Shown piece after piece: positions 62,268 to 64,000 of a stretch of DNA of 64,000 bases. The translations under genes were made by a program, and so were the position numbers. The stretch comes from WHSW01 sp963846165 (GTDB lineage Bacteria > Actinomycetota > Thermoleophilia > Solirubrobacterales > 70-9), in the NCBI GenBank assembly GCA_963846165.1, contig CAWJUU010000005.1, forward strand, positions 1,116,001 through 1,180,000, in the 5' to 3' direction. Position 1 is the first letter of the stretch. The number at the start of each line of letters is the position of its first letter. A model generated the notes under the pieces. It was given only the letters and a program-made list of their open reading frames with translations. It was not told the origin of the DNA and did not search any database.

Positions 62268-62981
62268 CTACTCCTGATCGCGGAAGCGGTAGCCGACTCC
62301 GCGGACCGTGAACAGGTACTCCGGCTGGCGCGCGTCGCGCTCGAGCTTCTCGCGCAGGTGGCGGATGTGGACGTCGATCGTGCGGGGGTCGCGGTAGGCC
62401 GAGTCCCCCCAGACCTGCTCGAGCAGGATCTCCCGGGTCATCACCCGCCCGGGGGCGCCCGCGAGCGTCGAGAGGATCTCGAACTCGACGAACGTGAGCC
62501 GCACCGCCTCGCCGCGAGCGGTCACCGCGCGCCGCTCGAAGTCGATCTGGAGCTCGCCGGCGACGATCGGCTCGTCGCCTGCCGGGCGACCCTGGAGCAT
62601 GTCCGCCCGGCGCAGCGCAGCCTTGACCCGGCTGCGGAACTCGCGCACCGAGAACGGCTTGGTGATGTAGTCATCGGCCCCCATCTCGAGGCCGAGCACC
62701 TTGTCGATCTCGTCGTCCTTGGCCGTCAGCATGATGATCGGCACCTGGCTGCGGCTGCGCAGCCGCCGGCAAACCTCGATCCCGTCGAGCTTCGGCAGCA
62801 TGATGTCGAGCACGACGAGGTCGAACCTCTGCTCTGAGAACCGGTCGAGCGCCTCGCGGCCGTCGACCGCGGAGACGACGTCGTATCCGTCCTTGCGCAG
62901 CGGGTAGGTGAGCAGCGTCTGGATCGCCTGCTCGTCGTCGACGAGCAGGATGCGAGCCGAAGCTTCGGTCGCAGGGGACAT
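62268..62981 (-). CDS. OmpR/PhoB-type response regulator
   Basis: A 237-aa protein. Receiver domain: acidic pocket in ILLVDDEQAI, phospho-acceptor D59 in LVVLDIMLPK, conserved Thr in MLTAKDDE and Lys in YITKPFSVRE. Winged helix: EILLEQVWGDSAYRDPRTIDVHIRHLR-like recognition region (split here as EILLEQVWG and TIDVHIRHLREKL) and FTVRGVGYRF. First gene of the stress operon; its promoter must lie in the 46-bp gap or in the divergent gene. Confidence 0.92.
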   Translation of the reverse strand: MSPATEASARILLVDDEQAIQTLLTYPLRKDGYDVVSAVDGREALDRFSEQRFDLVVLDIMLPKLDGIEVCRRLRSRSQVPIIMLTAKDDEIDKVLGLEMGADDYITKPFSVREFRSRVKAALRRADMLQGRPAGDEPIVAGELQIDFERRAVTARGEAVRLTFVEFEILSTLAGAPGRVMTREILLEQVWGDSAYRDPRTIDVHIRHLREKLERDARQPEYLFTVRGVGYRFRDQE

Positions 62982-63027
62982 CTCAGGGGAAGCGTAAACG
63001 CGGCCAGCCGGCGGCCCGGTCGGCAGT

Positions 63028-64000
63028 ATGCAACGCCCGATGATCGACTTCCGCCTCTACCGGCTCGCCTTCCTGCCGACGCTGATCGCCCTGGTGGTGC
63101 TCATGTTCTCGCTCGAGGGCGCCCCAGAGCCGATCGAGCCCGCGACGCCGCCGGGCACATTCGAGGGCGAGCGCGCCGCGAGCCAGGCGCGCCAGATCGC
63201 CGCCCTGGCGCCGGAGCGCCAACCCGGCAGCGCCGGCGACGAGGAGATCGCCGACCTGGTCACCGAGCGCTTCCGCGAGATCCCTGCCGGCGCGGTCACC
63301 CAGCAGACCTTCGAGGCGAGCTTCGAGGGTGACGACGTCACGCTTCGCAACGTCGTCCTCACCCTGCCGGGCGAGGCCGGCAGCACCGTGGTCATCCTCG
63401 CCGCCCGCGATTCGGCGCGCGGGCCCGGCGCCGCCTCCAGCGCCGCGGCCACCGGCGTGCTGATCGAGCTCGCAAGCGCGCTCGGCGTCGCCGGGCACGA
63501 GAAGACCTACGTCCTCGCCTCGACCAGCGGCAGCGCCGCGGGTGCCACCGGCGCGGCCGAGCTGCTGGAGGACCTCCCCGAGCGCGACGCGGTCGAGGCC
63601 GCGATCGTGATCTCGCAGCCGGGCGCCGCCGAGCCAAGACCGCCGTTCGTGGTCACGAGCTCGACCGCCGAGACGAGTGGACCGGTGCAACTCGAGCGCA
63701 CCGCCGAGCTCGCGGTCGAGGCCCAGGCCGAGCAGCGCTCGAACGAGCCGGCGGCGTTCACCCAGCTCGCCCGGCTCGCGATCCCCTCCGGGCTCGGCGG
63801 CCAAGCGCCGCTGGTCGCCGAGGGAGTGAACGCGATCGCGATCTCTGCCGCCAGTGAGCGCCCACTGCCCGAATCCGAGGACACGCCCGATCAACTCTCG
63901 GGCTCGAGCATCGACGAGTTCGGCCGGGCGATCCAGTCCACGGTCGGTGCGGTGGACATCGCCACCGCCGAGCTCGTGCACGGCCCCGACGCCTACCTGG
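63028..64000 (+). CDS. M28-like membrane protein lacking zinc ligands (partial)
   Basis: 324 codons are visible before the window ends. One N-terminal membrane anchor (FLPTLIALVVLMFSLEG), then an M28 aminopeptidase-like fold (APERQPGSAGDEEIADLVTERF, VVLTLPGEAGSTVVILAARDS). In active M28 enzymes this site reads AHxDS and is followed by GANDNASG; here it reads AARDSARGPGAASSAAATG, so the His and second Asp ligands are gone. Probably a non-catalytic relative. ATG 63,028 or 63,040. Divergent from the response regulator. Confidence 0.65.
   Translation, partial: MQRPMIDFRLYRLAFLPTLIALVVLMFSLEGAPEPIEPATPPGTFEGERAASQARQIAALAPERQPGSAGDEEIADLVTERFREIPAGAVTQQTFEASFEGDDVTLRNVVLTLPGEAGSTVVILAARDSARGPGAASSAAATGVLIELASALGVAGHEKTYVLASTSGSAAGATGAAELLEDLPERDAVEAAIVISQPGAAEPRPPFVVTSSTAETSGPVQLERTAELAVEAQAEQRSNEPAAFTQLARLAIPSGLGGQAPLVAEGVNAIAISAASERPLPESEDTPDQLSGSSIDEFGRAIQSTVGAVDIATAELVHGPDAYL

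Overview
The window is high-GC DNA with tightly packed genes, frequent 4-bp start/stop overlaps, GTG and TTG starts, an intein in DnaB, and Actinobacteria-type promoters (TTGACC-17 bp-TAGGCT at 51,650-51,678). Gene content and order suggest an actinobacterium, most likely class Thermoleophilia (Solirubrobacterales or Gaiellales relatives). That assignment is inference from gene flavour, not a phylogeny. No rRNA, tRNA, CRISPR array or insertion sequence was found.

Region 1 (1-18.2 kb) is a catabolic and transport locus with an unidentified substrate. Operon A (+) encodes a class III aminotransferase, an N,N-dimethylformamidase-like protein and a FAD oxidoreductase. A convergent block (-) encodes an SDR dehydrogenase and an Lrp regulator. 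Operon B (+) encodes a GntR/FCD regulator, a divergent enolase paralog, a glycerate-2-kinase-like enzyme, a PotABCD-type ABC transporter, a second FAD oxidoreductase, a second class III aminotransferase and a KBL/AONS-type PLP enzyme. A near-identical 20-bp operator-like motif lies in the two divergent promoter regions that head these transcription units. Many frame breaks fall between 2.3 and 11.1 kb; the pattern looks like base-calling or assembly indels rather than decay.

Region 2 (18.2-38.5 kb) is mixed housekeeping. It starts with two head-to-head truncated gene remnants. It continues with a SnoaL protein, a UspA-UbiB kinase fusion, an LLM flavoenzyme with an SCP2-like tail, an AceE-like TPP enzyme, a nitrilase, a double-length ThyX-like protein, a secreted trypsin-like protease with RTX-like repeats, small membrane proteins, a CBS protein, a cupredoxin-like lipoprotein, an SDR and a biotin carboxylase-BCCP subunit. 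Many of these genes have a TANNNT hexamer 6-9 nt before the start codon and no Shine-Dalgarno, suggesting leaderless transcription.

Region 3 (38.6-53.7 kb) is a replication, ribosome and purine neighbourhood on the minus strand: rpsF, ssb, rpsR, rplI, then dnaB with a mini-intein, a DnaC-like loader and purA. It is interrupted by a glyoxalase-like gene, a large subtilisin-like protease on the plus strand, a PP2C phosphatase, signal peptidase I and a small metallopeptidase.

Region 4 (53.8-64 kb) holds two exported proteins. It then has an apparent six-gene minus-strand operon that joins a two-component system to an HtrA protease, an IMPase-family phosphatase, a TreT-like glycosyltransferase and trehalose-6-phosphate synthase, which reads as an envelope/osmotic stress module. 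The window ends in an M28-like membrane protein that lacks the expected zinc ligands.
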